Assembly: GCA_014529385.2 (NCBI GenBank)
Contig: CM043965.1
Coordinates: forward strand, 63,864,933-63,926,932
Reading direction: 5' to 3'
From: Adiantum capillus-veneris
Taxonomy: Eukaryota; Streptophyta; Polypodiopsida; Polypodiales; Pteridaceae
DNA: 62,000 bases
Shown here: piece after piece, positions 1-13,275 of the stretch
Layout: each line of letters begins with the position of its first letter
How positions within the stretch are numbered: the stretch's first letter is position 1
Program-made: the position numbers and the translations under genes
Notes under the pieces: model-generated
Seen by the model: the letters and a program-made list of their open reading frames with translations, nothing else
What the model was told of the DNA's origin: nothing
The model's database searches: none

Positions 1-111
1 GCATTGATGTAAATATATAAATTTTCAGAGTTATGAAAGGCATTTTTGTAGCAACATTTTTGAATTGAACAAGCTCAAGTGAGTTGACTCTCATCTTATA
101 TTTTACACACA

Positions 112-1041
112 ATGTCTTTTAGCACTCGCAAGGGTTCTTCTTCTTCAACAAGCACAACCATTGTGGGAAATGATCAAAAATCTCCTAAGTGTGGAGATAG
201 AAACACAACCATCCAACCAACAACATCGTAAACCATGATCACGACATACTTGGTATCGTTGCAAACAAGGTGAAGACTTACGAGCACTTGCAATGGAGAA
301 TGGCACACTAAGGGTACTTGTGGTTGATAATGAGAATCTCAAGGGGACACTTAAGATACAAACAACACGTTTGATGCAATTTGAAGAGGAAGTCAAGGAA
401 TGGAAAATGCTCTCTTGTGGACTTGAATGCTTTGAAGGAGCGCATGAGAAAAGTAGAGCACGGCCATGTATTGAAAGAGGAGAAATTTGACACCATGAGT
501 CGGGATGTGTGCGGCATGAAAAATGTATGCACAAACAAGTCTTGGGCTGATGTATGTGGTAACAATGTGGTTCCTAATTCCTCACTCATGCAAGATATGG
601 TTCAAACAAAGAATGTTGAGAATGTAGATGTGGAGGAGTTGAAGAACGGGAGCGACGTTTCAAGAACATTGTTATTTGTGGAATTCCCGAAGAGAAGTTA
701 GAGACACCTCCTTCTCTTGTCATTTTTATCGAAGATTTATTCAAAACCCACTTTGGCATGTCCGGAGTTATGGTCTATGGAGCACAAAGAGTGGGGAAGC
801 AAGGAGTTACTTGCTCGGGAGAACGGCCCATTGTATGCACCATGCCTGATGAGACCAAATGAAAGATTATCCTTCATGATAGTTGGATCTATTTGAGAGA
901 TACAAAATGTTTTGTATGTGAAGATCGCACTATTAAGCAACAAAATATGCGCAAGGCATATGAGGAAAAGAATAAGAAAACAAGGAGATCTCTCACAAAG
1001 AAAATGTGCCTAAGGAGGAGGCAGGTCCCTCGAGCAAATAG
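112..1041 (+). pseudogene. LINE ORF1-like protein, broken
   Basis: The reading starts at ATG 112 with a Ser/Thr-rich segment (MSFSTRKGSSSSTST) and meets a stop near 228. A coiled-coil-like stretch follows in two other frames (about 293-500; NENLKGTLKIQTTRLMQFEE then LVDLNALKERMRKV). From about 653 a third frame reads KNIVICGIPEEKLETPP, which resembles the start of the RRM-like domain of L1 ORF1 proteins. It continues through ERPIVCTMPDETK to KIILHDSWIYLRDTKCF with one TGA in between. In known elements ORF1 protein binds the element RNA. The L1-type assignment rests on pattern only. The region ends just before ORF2. Confidence 0.6.
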
Positions 1042-1047
1042 GAATGC

Positions 1048-2092
1048 ATGACCTATGAGACTGAGTTACAATTGAAAATATGCATTTGGAATTGTAATGG
1101 ATACCCATGGAATGTGGAGGTTGGCATTGATGAACTAACAAGCAAAGCCGATGTTATACTTCTTGTTGAAACTTGGGAGCATGATACACAAAGGATTAAC
1201 GGCTTGGAGTATTACAATATACATTCATTGATGTGGTCAAATAATCTCAAGCAACAAAGAGGTCAAGGAGGGGTAGTAGGTATGGTTAAGAAAGGATTGG
1301 AAGATTTTGTATCATTTGTGAAAGATGACAAGTACAAACGTTATGTATGGTTGAAAATTATGACACGAAAAGAGCACCCATTTTTGTAGCCGGCTGCTAC
1401 ATTCCTCATCATGATTCCTTGTTTTGTGCTTGCATGGATAGATATCAGCCATTTTATGATTTAGAAGAGGACATTGCTTATTTCAAAGGCAAAGGTGATG
1501 CTATTGTTTTTGGGGATATGAATGCTCGCACAAAAACATTGCAACATGATACTCAACAATTTGATATGCCATACATTTCAAGGGAGTTGGACAAAGTGCA
1601 CTTGTGGATAAGAAAGAACCGGATCACTATGGAAAGTTACTTTTACACATGTGTAATAGCACGGGTATGCTCATTTCCAATGGTGTATCTTTGTGTACTG
1701 GGACAAACGGATTTACATGTAGGAAACATAATGGGGACAGTGTGATTGACTATGTGGTACTCTCCAAAGTCATCATGTACCGCATAAAGAGTTTTATGTT
1801 TGGTGAACGGACCCCGGAATCCGACCGTTGGACCTTATGTATTGACCTTTCATGTGGAGAAGCAACTAAGCATGATAATCTCTGCCAAAGGAAAGAGAAA
1901 TTATCACTATGTGTGGATTTCAAACGGGCACCAATGTACATTGAAATGGTTGAGCAAAAGTCATGGATGACAAAGCTTCAATATGATGCACCATTGGAAA
2001 CTAAATGGGAAGCTTTCAAGAAAGTTATTTGTTCTTGTGCCAAAGAATGCTTTGCCATAAAGCATCTCCATGGTATCAACAAAGATAGATAA
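1048..2092 (+). pseudogene. LINE ORF2, endonuclease domain (broken)
   Basis: This is the apurinic/apyrimidinic-type endonuclease domain of ORF2, which in working LINEs nicks target DNA. Recognisable blocks in order are KICIWNCNGYPW (Asn motif), ADVILLVETWEHD (catalytic Glu block), GQGGVVGMVKKG, DAIVFGDMNARTK (Asp-x-Asn motif), VIDYVVLSK and ESDRWTLCIDL. The last stands where families end in SDH, so the terminal His is replaced by Arg. The domain needs three frames, with shifts near 1360-1380 and near 1600. It continues into the reverse transcriptase after another shift near 2160-2200. Confidence 0.85.
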
Positions 2093-3612
2093 CGCAAAAG
2101 ATGGTTTGATAAAGAATGTCAAAATGCTTGAAAGTCCTTGATAAAGCTTGATGCAACTATGGACAAAGAGACCTATCAATCATTTGCATACATACAAGGC
2201 ATTGATTCAAAAGAAGAGAGGAAGATGGGAAGTAAAGCAACAACTTTTTCAAGTCCAAGAAAAGGCACATGCATATGGAACAATTTGGAGAAACTTGAGG
2301 GGCAAGTGGGTTGAGAATTTTGGTAACTTGAGTCTTGTGGATAAGTACACACATTGTAGGCAATTATATGAGTGCCTCAAGCAAATGCTGAAAAATTACC
2401 ATTTTTATGGTTCACTTCCATGTATGCCTTCTTTTTCTACTATTGAGGATGTATGCGGTGGGCTTGGAAAGTTGGCCACTCGCAAAGTGGGAGATCTTCA
2501 AGGTATCAAGCTAGAGATGATCAAATCGGCGGGAGATTTTACCCATGAGTGGATGTGTGATATGTTCAACTTTGCACTTCAACATGGTATGCTTTATGAT
2601 TGGAGTACTAATTGGGTTAAGCCTTTGCATAAAGGTGGGGATGTAAAGAATGTAAACAACTACCGGACTATAACGATTGGGTCTCTTATGGAAAAGTTGT
2701 TTGGGTGCATAATGGAGATGAAATTGAGTGATTGGACTAAAGAGAATGACAAGCGTGTAAAAGGACAAGCAGGTTTGTGTCGATGCCATAACACCATTAA
2801 TAATCTTGTCACTCTTCGTGTTCTCATGGAGAAAAGGCGGTTGAAAGGCAAGCGGTTCTATTTTTGTTTTGTGGACTTTAAGAAAGCCGTTGATATGATT
2901 CCACGTAAAAATTTGTGGAGAAGGATGGAAGAACTACAACTGCCAAGTGAGTTTATGCTTGCGGTTTCTCGAATCTATGAGAAGGTGATTTTCAATTGCG
3001 CATGGGAAGAGAAATTTCAAAAAAATTTGTAAGCAATATTGGGTTAAACAAGGATGTCCCTTGTCACCAACTCTCTTTGGTCTATGCATCAATCAATTGG
3101 AAAAAAAGGTACTTGACTTTATGCAAGAAGAAGGCATTGAAGAGGTCACTATTTGCAATGTGGTAATCATGCTTTTGTTGTATGCGGATGATGTAGTGCT
3201 TCTAGAACACACTTTAGAAGATGCACAAAAGCTTATGGTTGTCCTTGAGAACGTTTGCTTGCATATTGGGTTGATTGTGAATGAATCCAAAACAAAGGTT
3301 ATGCTTGTGAAAACCAACCATAAGGAGAAGCCATGCATTGTGTACAACAATGAGAAACTTGAAGTTATTGAGAGCTTTAAGTACCTTGGCCTTGAGGTTC
3401 CGTCCAATCACAAGTGGCATGAATGTGCTATGCGTCGTTTGGAAGAGGCAAAGAGAGCATATTATGCATTTGAGAACATAAAGATACGTCAAAACCCCTC
3501 ACATCAAACTTCCTATAATTGCATGGGAAGAAAGCAAAAAAGTGAGCACGAGATGGATGCAAGACATAAAGAAGTGGTTTGGGAGATGGGATGCATTACA
3601 CTTGCTACATGA
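2093..3612 (+). pseudogene. LINE ORF2, reverse transcriptase domain (broken)
   Basis: This is the reverse transcriptase of the same LINE. Visible blocks are NWVKPLHKGGDVKNVNNYRTI (motifs 1-2), FCFVDFKKAVDMIPR (motif A, F-x-D), KQGCPLSPTLFGLCINQLE (motif B), LLLYADDVVLLE (motif C, catalytic YADD) and NESKTKVML with FKYLGLEV (motifs D/E). The frame changes between 3032 and 3061, so it is not translatable as one protein. The catalytic Asp residues are present, so decay is by indels rather than loss of the active site. Confidence 0.9.
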
Positions 3613-4141
3613 TGCTTCAATTGACTCCCAAGTGAATGAAGTTTTTCTACAACGCCAATGTATTATGGCTTAGGAGAAATCCGGTGGGTCACGCTTCATA
3701 CATTACACCACCCACATTGCCCCCAACTACAAAACCATGTTCTTCGCTGAACGAGGAAACCATACTCACACTTACATGCTTGAGCCTATCCCCTTGTCTC
3801 GCCGTGATACGCACTATTGCAGCCATTTGGTTTAGCTCCCCTTTCCTTTGATGTGAGATAGGGTGTTGGGGAAATGGAGAAAAGTCAAATCGATTGTGCA
3901 CATTATACTCACTGCAAGTTCGAGAGTTTGAGTACCACACACTACTAGAGTACTCAGCTTTTGGTCACATCCGAACTTGCTTCTCTCATATTTTTAGTCA
4001 TGACTTAGATCTACGCACTTTCCTCTCCCAGCCACAATGTGGGCTCTCCATTGCGACTCTCATCACCACAATTTTGGAGCATCAAGAGTCACTCATCAGC
4101 CATACACATACTACATTACATGTAACTTTGGTCCCATAGGT
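3613..4141 (+). pseudogene. LINE ORF2 C-terminal tail
   Basis: Two frames (3636-3851 and 3894-4139) encode a tail whose reading includes NYKTMFFAERGNHTHTYMLE in one frame and LQVREFEYHTLLEYSAFGHI further on. Such a tail follows the reverse transcriptase in several plant LINEs and often ends in a His/Cys-containing block. Here only EFEYHTLLEYSAFGHIR survives clearly. The frame ends at 4137-4139 shortly before the 3' end of the element. Assignment to the LINE rests on position and continuity with the RT. Confidence 0.6.
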
Positions 4142-4167
4142 CATATTTGACCTTCGAGGATGATAAT

Positions 4168-4171
<4 letters not shown>

Positions 4172-4218
<47 letters not shown>

Positions 4219-4414
4219 ACCCTCTTCCTATCTCTCACTCTACACACAAGAGACACACACCCTCTCCCTATCTCTCACTCTCTCTACACTCACTTTATCC
4301 CCCCCCCTCTCTCTATCTCTTTCTACACACGCACGCCATCCCTCACTCCCCCCTCTCTCTCTACACACATGCCCCACACATATCCCCCCCCCCTCTCTCT
4401 CTCTACACACATGT

Positions 4415-4466
<52 letters not shown>

Positions 4467-4693
4467 TGCAGTGCCATGTGTCCATGACTATGCAACTCTT
4501 GAAATACATGTGGCACTGCAAATTTGGCAATACACATGTCATCGCATTGATGACACGTCGCACTGTCATGTATGAGAGAGAGGGAGTGTGTGTGTGTGTG
4601 GTTGGGCATGCCCAATCACACGCACACTCTCACTCTCACTCACCGATCCCCTCACTCATTGACCCTCCCCCTCTCCCCTACATAAAAACACCC

Positions 4694-4744
<51 letters not shown>

Positions 4745-5192
4745 GCCGACCTGCTCCCCTGTGCACGCATGCTCTAACCCTCACCCCCTAGATGTCATTC
4801 CCACCCCCCCGCACCTCACTCCCACCCCCCTCACCCCATGCCCCCATTCCCCCTCACCCCCGTTCCCACCCCCCGCCTTACCCCCTTTCCCCTTACCCCT
4901 AATCCCACCCCCTCACCACGTGCCCCCTTACCATTTTTCCCTCACCCCCCATCCCCTACCTAGCCCCCCACACCGTTGTTGCCACCCACTTTCCCACTCC
5001 GCCGCCCCTTACCTTTTCCCGCTCTACCTGTCTCACCCCTCACTGTCCCTAACCCTATCCCCCCCCCCCCCCCCCCCCCCCCCCCCTTCATTTCTCTCTC
5101 TCTCTCTCTCTCTATCCCTCTCTCCCTCACACACACACATACACACATACATATAACTAAAATCCCCATCTCTCCATACCCACACACACTTT

Positions 5193-5232
<40 letters not shown>

Positions 5233-5303
5233 CTCTCTCCCTCACACACACACATACACACATACACATAACTAAAATCCTCATCCCTACATACCCACAC
5301 ACA

Positions 5304-5353
<50 letters not shown>
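4172..5353. repeat. CT / poly-C low-complexity tract
   Basis: This is a continuous pyrimidine-rich block on the plus strand. Pure CT runs lie at 4172-4214, 4416-4463, 4697-4742, 5200-5227 and about 5309-5351. A C-rich segment at 4795-5058 (CCCCAC-type words) ends in 28 consecutive C at 5059-5086. All long reading frames here (for example 4160-4777) are products of the repeat and are not genes. The tract starts exactly where the LINE ends. Confidence 0.97.
5111..5340. repeat. Tandem duplication of about 115 bp with CT flanks
   Basis: A segment starting TATCCCTCTCTCCCTCACAC at 5113 recurs at 5228. Both copies run through a CA run, CATACACA, ACTAAAATCC and a C/CA-rich end before a CT run. The copies differ by a few substitutions and by the length of their CT runs. 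This looks like unequal exchange or slippage within the microsatellite block. Confidence 0.85.
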
Positions 5354-5465
5354 TGTGTGACGCGCACGTGCGCACATGCTACCCCCTTGGCTATGACACC
5401 TCTAACTTGTGCAAGAATGAAATTCCAAGGGATTGATAACGTCAAAGAAACTTAGCTCTAACATA

Positions 5466-8400
5466 GGAGCCAACAACATCTTTAGCGATATGTGAGAGCA
5501 AAGTCCACGATACCTTCAATATTGAGGCCCTAGTGTATAGTGGTGAGCACATACCTTCCATCAACATTGGAGAAGGTAGTTCTGATGAGCCTTTACACAT
5601 CGATGTAGAGAATGTAAGTGATACTTTTGGTCGCACAATAGATATCCATATTTCGTTTTATTCCAGTGCCTCCTTCCTGTTAGGAATAAGACATAGCTAA
5701 ATAGATAATTGAGTAGATTACTTAATGGAGAGAGACAGATTTACATACACGAGATTATAGAGTAGAGAGAGAGAGAGTACACACGATATACGTGGTTCAC
5801 CCAATGTGGGCTACGTCCACGGGAAGCAGCCACTCAATGGTTTTAGTACTTCAAAACAAGAAGTAGTTTACGGGATTATACCCTTAATGGAGCTCCCGCC
5901 TTGCTTCACTCTCACCACCTCACACTCACCTTGTTGCATTGACTTCACACTCTGAAATGTGTGTAGAAATGGCCTCCTTTTATAGGCCAAAAGGGCTGCC
6001 CTCTCTCATGAGAGGCAGCCATGTGTAGCCGCCCTTGTGCAGATAAGTCCAAATCGGACCCTTCAATCCGCCCATGTGTGGCCGCCCTTGAGAAGACAAG
6101 TCCGCTTTTGAATTCGGCCACCGGCCACACCGGCCATTGACTTCCGACCACCGGCCACCGGCCAACCAACCGGTCCATTTCCGACCACTTTCTGGCCGCC
6201 ATCCGGCCATAATATTCTGGAGAAAAGGAATATTCCGGTGAGGGGGAAAAAAGTCTCGGGGGCTTCTGCCCCCAAGGCCCCTAAAGTTGCCCCTAAATTT
6301 TGACTATGATAATTTTGGTTTCCGGTGAGTGATTTTCCTTCACGCACGATGGCTTCTCCTTATAATGGGGGCCTTACAAATGTGCGCTTTCACCACAGAA
6401 AATTACAAGGGGTAAATCAGGCTCCATACTTAACACTTCCTTGTATCCCCTTGTGTTGGATGTTGCAAAATCCTGCAATCCGCTCAAATACCAACCACAT
6501 TGAGAGTTTGATTTTATCTATCCGTGACAGATTGTATCAACAAAATATGTCACAATCATCATTATAGAGAGCCTTCCTAGACAGGAGACCATAACTTTTG
6601 AGAATGAAGAAGCTGATTTTCTAATGGTACTGCACACTATCAACAAGTAAGTGTTTTTCTTTATTGAAGTGATTCCAATGAAAGGTATTTTTGTAAGTAT
6701 TGTGCTTGATTGAATGATTTTTCCTATGAATAGAGTGACCTTCGTGCATGTATCGAATACCCTCGCGCATGATATTTTCATGATACAGAAGGTTGACTTG
6801 GCCAATTCACAATCACTTATTTCAAAATTCACTACTGCTGATCGCGAATGGGCTTAGAAGGCAGTGAAGCACATGGCCACCAACAAATCAAAATGGTTCA
6901 ATATTCCAATGGATCTATTGTTGCAATTGGTTTTCAAGTTAAGTGAATGACCTCACAAGGTAGATGGAACTATGCCATTTTTTATGTTTGGAAAGGATTT
7001 TGCGATCAAGAGCCCTAAAATCGTTTTGTTTGTGCATTGGTAGCTGGAGTTTGATGCCACATACAATGCAAAGCTTAGTTCATTGCTAAAGAAATATTCA
7101 TTTGACTATCTATTGGCCCTAGATGAATATTCCAAAAATTAGGATGATGCACTCAAGGATAACTAATCCCTCTTTGTAAAGCAGGTTTACGAGTTTGCAC
7201 AGATCACCCATCCTAAGAATGGTAAAGAACTATTTTGCAAATAAATTTCTTACACAGGTTGGAATGGAAAGGGGAACAATTTTATCCTACCAAAGCTAGC
7301 AAAGATTTCATGAGCACGTATATCCAATGAGGAGTAAGGTTTTGAAATTTGTTACATTCAGTGCATTATGTAACATTCATTTGTCTAATCATTGAAATAT
7401 TGAAATGCAAAAAGTGTCAATTGCTAGATTTTTTATTTGAAGGTGAGGAAGCACTTAAGGAAACTAAATCCCCCCTAGCAGACAAGAATCTCTTTATATG
7501 GATTCGATGCCATACATATTGGTGGCAACTGCAAGAGTTCACTCTTGAATTCATCATGAAGCTTGAGAGCTCCTCTCTTGATGTGGAAAAAGCACATAGA
7601 TAGGCTACAAAGATATCAAGGGTTACTATAACATCCACCTTGCAAGCCTATCACACATGCCATTTTGAGAAGGCATTCAACGAGTGAAAAGTCAAATGCA
7701 TGCTACCAATGAGCCACAAGAGCAACCGCACATGGCGTGCACAACATGCCAACTTCTTTATATGTAAGTTGCAAATGAAATGATGCCTCTCTAAGTTATA
7801 CTTTCTCTACCTCTTTCTCAAGGTGAATTGTAAATCATGTAGCATTATGAGAAATTTGGACTCACTTTTGAGCCTTTTAATTCTAGAGAGAGAGAGAGAG
7901 TGTGGCACTTGATCAATGACAAAGAGGCTTACATTACATAGAAAATTGGCATTTTAGAGCCAAAATTGTTAAGAAATACACAAAAAATAATAAGTTTTTC
8001 TTCAAAATATGCAATGTCATACTTCCAAAGCATAAATACCATAAGTCGTACTAACTTTGTACTGACAAATTTCAGAACTTGCATTGACGACTTCAATATC
8101 TATGTTCCCACCCAAATCTTGCTTTGATTAACTCTACTTCCCTCTCAAAACTTTGTCTTCCCCTTTTCATATTTGTGCAAAATCTATTGTGTGTTCTAAT
8201 GCACACCATGACCACCTCTCAAAGGCCTAGCACTACCATTAACTCTGTTAGCATTTTTAACAGTTATATTATAGATGACCAGGCATGGATACCATCTAGA
8301 ATAACTATCAAAAGCTAGGTATTATTATAGGTGAGGAGAGGGAAGAGGAAGCAATGCATTTATTTTATGGAGGCTCTCAAGGGACAAGCTAAAGAGTTTA

Positions 8401-9056
8401 AAGTGTGTGCACAAAGAAAGTAGGTGAAAGAGGTCCTAATACAACATGCTTTCCAACATGCAGACTTAAGGTTGCAAACATCTCCTCCTAGTTTTCCATG
8501 GCATCAAACCAACTGTAAGTTATTCTGAGCATATATCTCATTTAGTGCATGATTATTTTGGTAGGTTTAGGTTTGATATCATGTTTGGTATGTTGCAGAT
8601 ATTTATCCATCAAATAGGTTAGATTGGCAACCAATTGAGAGCATAGTTGGGATTTTTCATGCTTTCCATGCATTTATCGGTGAGCAAATGTACCAAGGAA
8701 TATTGCACAAGGAGATTACAAATAATGGAATATTCTTTTATGATATGTCATATTTGGAACCCAAAATGTCATCTGGCCGGGGTCGTGTAACTCCTTTGCC
8801 ACTTCCATCCTTTGACAACAAGGACTGGTCTTTGCTAGCATCCCAAACTAGTGAAAGATTTAGGAACAGGTTGTTTCACGATATACAAAAGACCCTTAAG
8901 TATTCAATTGCTACAAAGATTTTTAGGCTCACTCTGTTTATGCATGTTGAAGTGTTTGTAGATTTTTTCTTTGATGAGAAAATAAGAACTACCACAACAA
9001 TGTTCATTTGCAAACCTGAGAGCTGTTTAGACCTTTTAGATTATAATTGGGATTAG
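5466..9056 (+). pseudogene. Unidentified decayed multi-exon gene, split by a solo LTR
   Basis: I do not recognise this family. An open frame runs 5466-5677 and is interrupted by the solo LTR (5678-6435). Coding-like sequence resumes at about 6480. Two introns splice with correct phase. Intron 6647-6733 (87 bp) joins VLHTINK to VTFVHVS. Intron 8515-8598 (84 bp) joins FPWHQTN to YIYPSNRLDWQ. A third donor is likely near 7222. The last exon (8599-9056) is open for about 150 codons with GEQMYQGILHKEITNNG and ends at a TAG. In between are in-frame stops (for example TAG 8421-8423) and frameshifts. Short introns and preserved phases argue for a once real gene. It could be a host gene or an accessory gene of a DNA transposon; a Ulp1-like remnant lies convergently next to it. 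Confidence 0.5.
5678..6435 (+). mobile_element. Solo LTR (758 bp), probably of an LTR retrotransposon
   Basis: The segment begins TGTTAGG and ends CTTAACA, giving short terminal inverted repeats (TGTTA/TAACA). It is flanked by an exact 5-bp duplication CTTCC (5673-5677 and 6436-6440). It holds no coding sequence. A TATA-like box TTTTATAGG is at 5977-5985, and a block with ACGTGGTTCACCCA...CTACGTCCACGGG lies at about 5790-5822, a motif I associate with plant LTRs. Solo LTRs arise by recombination between the two LTRs of a full element. The TATA orientation suggests plus strand. Confidence 0.85.
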
Positions 9057-9966
9057 AAATAGTCACAGGGCACAATCTGTATTTTGCAAAATAAGTTTAT
9101 AATTTGCAAGTACTTTATAAACTCTCAAAATTTCATAGTGTCATTTCACTAATTTAGATATCATCTTCTTAGTGGACAACTTATAAGATATAGAGGCTAA
9201 CTTTGAGAAAAAACCTTTAGCAATAGAGATCTACTTTCAAGAGGGCCTACAACTGTGATGGAGACATGTCAAGTACATCTCTTGCACATCTCATTGTTAG
9301 ATCTTACATATGAAGACCTTCCACTTTTGCCAATAGTGTATGCATTAAGTCTAAACAATAGAAAGGTACTTAATAAATGGAAAACTTTCATTTGTCTTTA
9401 ATGGCTTAAGATATAGATACTAACGTCTTGTTTTCCCTTAGATTCCACGATGCAAGAAGAAAACAAAATTGTGCAAGGAGTCCCTCTCAAATACACTTCA
9501 TTTGATTGTTTCTTGTAGAAGCTAGATCACATACATTGTGCCTCACAATACCCAATGTATGCATAGAATGAGTTTTAATGCCATGCCATCCAATAGGTAC
9601 ACTCCAAAATGAAGAATACAAAGACAATTTGTGCCGCTCAAAAATCTCAATGTTTCAAAAATGTACACTTTGTATTGTTTCAAAACAATATACATTGTAT
9701 TGTTTCATAAATTTACACATTGTATTTTTTTTTTCAAAATGTATACAAAAGTGGTGATGGTTATTGCTCCCTTCCCTTGCTACTGCTCCCCCGCCCCCTC
9801 CCAAATTTGCTACCACTGCTCTCCTATCCTCTCCACTGATTGCTACCCCTTCTCCTATGGGGGATGCTGTCTCAGGCGCCCTTTTGCATCATTCAAGTGC
9901 AAAGGCCTCCTCCATGTATTCCCATGTACGTTGTACCCCTGCACCTTCCCTCTGCTCTTGCTCACT
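9057..9966. other. Non-coding stretch with a short tandem repeat
   Basis: AT-rich sequence with many stops in all frames. The only structure seen is three copies of a 25-bp unit beginning TGTTTCA (9651, 9676, 9701; ending near 9725). Short reading frames at 9631-10026 and 9764-9991 are C/T-rich and show no recognisable domain. Confidence 0.6.
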
Positions 9967-10925
9967 TTATTGTGCTTCAACTTGCCGCTGATGATAATAT
10001 TGATTGAAAGCCACTTGCATGTTTAAAATATTTTTTTGACAATCCTGGGCCCGTTGTGTCGCTTCCTCAATGTGAGTCCTCTTGAATTCCTCAGCTCGAT
10101 CACTTTTCTCTCTTAAATGTCTTTGGATCAATAATATAGTAAGTTGGATGTCCATCACAAAAAAATTGCGCATATCGTAGGGGCTATAGTTAGATAGCTG
10201 AAGGTCTTATAGAAGCATGGTAATAAGAAAATAAGTCAGATATTTTAATACAAACATTGTAGCAATACAATCATTGAAACAACACACAATACTTACGTTT
10301 GGCACATCCAAAATTTGATTAAAAAGGAGAAGATCATTGAGACACATTCACAAATCGTAGCTATAGTTATCAATTTGTGTGGGCATGTTGACCCATTGGT
10401 ATTGAGTGGCAGCTACTAGATCCAGTTCTAACAAATGTGCTCTAGACAACATACAAACTTTCTTTAGCCACTACCATACATAAGAACTTTCTTGAGTAAG
10501 ACATTACAAACAGAAACTACAAGCAAACATATAAAGATGTGCCTTACATCTTTACACTCTTATGAAACCCCCTTCTTTGCCCAAAGTTTCCATAGTAGAC
10601 AATCTTTTGTTCGATGTCGAAGAACAAGACACTCCAATGCTTACTACACAAAAACACCAAAAAACCATCTAGGTTGTGAAAAAAAAGATTCTAAATCTAA
10701 CATTGTTTTTGCTTAACAAGACAAAACTCACGATTCATTGTACACAGTGAGTAGAAAGCGTGCAAGATCCCAACTTACTCTGTTGAACCAATTCACCAAG
10801 GCCAAAAAAGAAAATTTCTTGTTTTGAAGCATAGTTGAGATAAGTGGATCCACTATGTATATTTTGTCCTGGATGTCCATGGGAAAAAGCGAGTTTACAT
10901 GCCTAATATGAATAAATGCTAGCAA
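9967..10925 (-). pseudogene. Ulp1-like cysteine protease (C48), decayed
   Basis: Minus-strand exons: 10925-10732, then 10643 to about 10545, then about 10440-10297, then about 10186-9967. The 88-bp intron 10644-10731 splices in phase, giving VYNESKHWSVLFFDIEQKI. This fits the Ulp1/SENP active-site pattern (His-Trp, then Asp). In the third exon the expected Gln...Cys-Gly block reads TQIDNYSYDL, so the catalytic Cys has become Tyr (codon at 10357-10359) and a stop follows two codons later. The last exon is helical (REKSDRAEEFKRTHIEEATQ). Ulp1 proteases cleave SUMO conjugates, and such domains are also carried by plant Mutator- and CACTA-type transposons. Here it cannot be active. Confidence 0.65.
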
Positions 10926-10930
10926 TTAAA

Positions 10931-11292
10931 TTGCTTAATTTTGACCCTAAATGCCGCAAAGACATGGGCCAAAACCAAGTAAATTGGCGCCCGTTAAAAT
11001 TTCCAGGGCCCCTATTTGCTTGCTTCTAACCCTAATGCCGCAAATGCATGGGTCAAAATCAAGAAAATCGAGGCCTTAAAAAGTTTCTAGGGCCCTATTT
11101 GCTTGGTTCCAACCCCCAATACTGCAAAGACATGGATCAAAACCAAGAAAATTAGGGCCTTGGAAAATTTCTAGGGCTCCTATTTGATTGGTTATGACCC
11201 CCATTGCCACAAAGGCATGGGTCAAAACCAAGCAAATTGAGGCCTTGGAAAAATTCCCAAGGTCTCTATTTTCTTGATGTTGACCGCAATGG
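10931..11292. repeat. 84-bp tandem repeat, about 4.4 copies
   Basis: Units start at CATGGGTCAAAACCAAG-like words at 10963, 11047, 11131 and 11216 (lengths 84, 84, 85, 77), with a partial unit 10931-10962 in front. Shared blocks in each unit are CATGG.TCAAAACCAAG, then GCCTTGGAAAA, then CTATTTGCTTGGTT and CCCCAATGCC.CAAAG. The copies are roughly 75-85% alike by eye. The same family recurs at 13312-13612. Confidence 0.9.
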
Positions 11293-12864
<1,572 letters not shown>

Positions 12865-12998
12865 ATCACTCTCTGGCTTGCTCTCTCCGGCCTGTGTGTT
12901 TCACCTCTAGATCATGGGATTAGAGCACAAGGGGAAGAAAACTTCAAGGGGAAGTAGTTTTTAGGGTTAGAAGGCTTGGAGTTTGAGTAGTAGGTTAA

Positions 12999-13275
12999 CG
13001 CTCTGGTCACACGATGCATAGTTATTAGTAAAATGTTATTGATGCTACTATGCCAAAATTGTCATAGTTACAAATGGCCTTGCATGATTTCATCTAAGAC
13101 AAATAAGGAGATTCTCCACGAATAGTTGTGAGGTTCAAGGCATAGCTAGGAAGTTCAATGAATAACTCCTTTCTGCAAGACCGTGCAAGGGTATGGTTAT
13201 TCATTTAATGCTGCATTTGGGCATAGTGGGCTTAGTTATTTATTACTAATAACTAAGCCTCATGTGACCATAGCC
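12999..13275. mobile_element. MITE-like element, 277 bp, TAA duplication
   Basis: The ends form inverted repeats. The left starts CGCTCTGGTCACACG; the right, read on the opposite strand, starts GGCTATGGTCACATG. The first 33 bases match at 28 positions, including GTTATTAGTAA at the inner end. The element is flanked by TAA on both sides (12996-12998 and 13276-13278). It encodes nothing. A 3-bp TAA/TTA duplication is typical of PIF/Harbinger (Tourist-like) elements, so a non-autonomous member is likely. The superfamily is an inference from duplication size only. Confidence 0.75.

Larger units (their letters stand above)
1..4171 (+). mobile_element. Degenerate non-LTR retrotransposon (LINE)
   Basis: A LINE-like element lies in the plus orientation. 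An ORF1-like region (from an ATG at 112) is followed by an ORF2 with apurinic-type endonuclease, reverse transcriptase and a C-terminal tail. The tail ends near 4137, and the element seems to end at an AATAAAA-like stretch (4165-4171) directly against a CT microsatellite. The left end may lie outside the window. At least five frameshifts and several stops make it inactive. The RT motif B (KQGCPLSPTLF) and motif C (YADD) are clear. The clade was not resolved; an L1-like or RTE-like plant lineage is possible. I saw no target-site duplication. Confidence 0.88.

Noticed and set aside
4147-4777. Open frames of 142-205 codons on the plus strand and others on the minus strand
   Set aside because: They are Leu-Ser or Arg-Glu repeats produced by CT/GA microsatellites.
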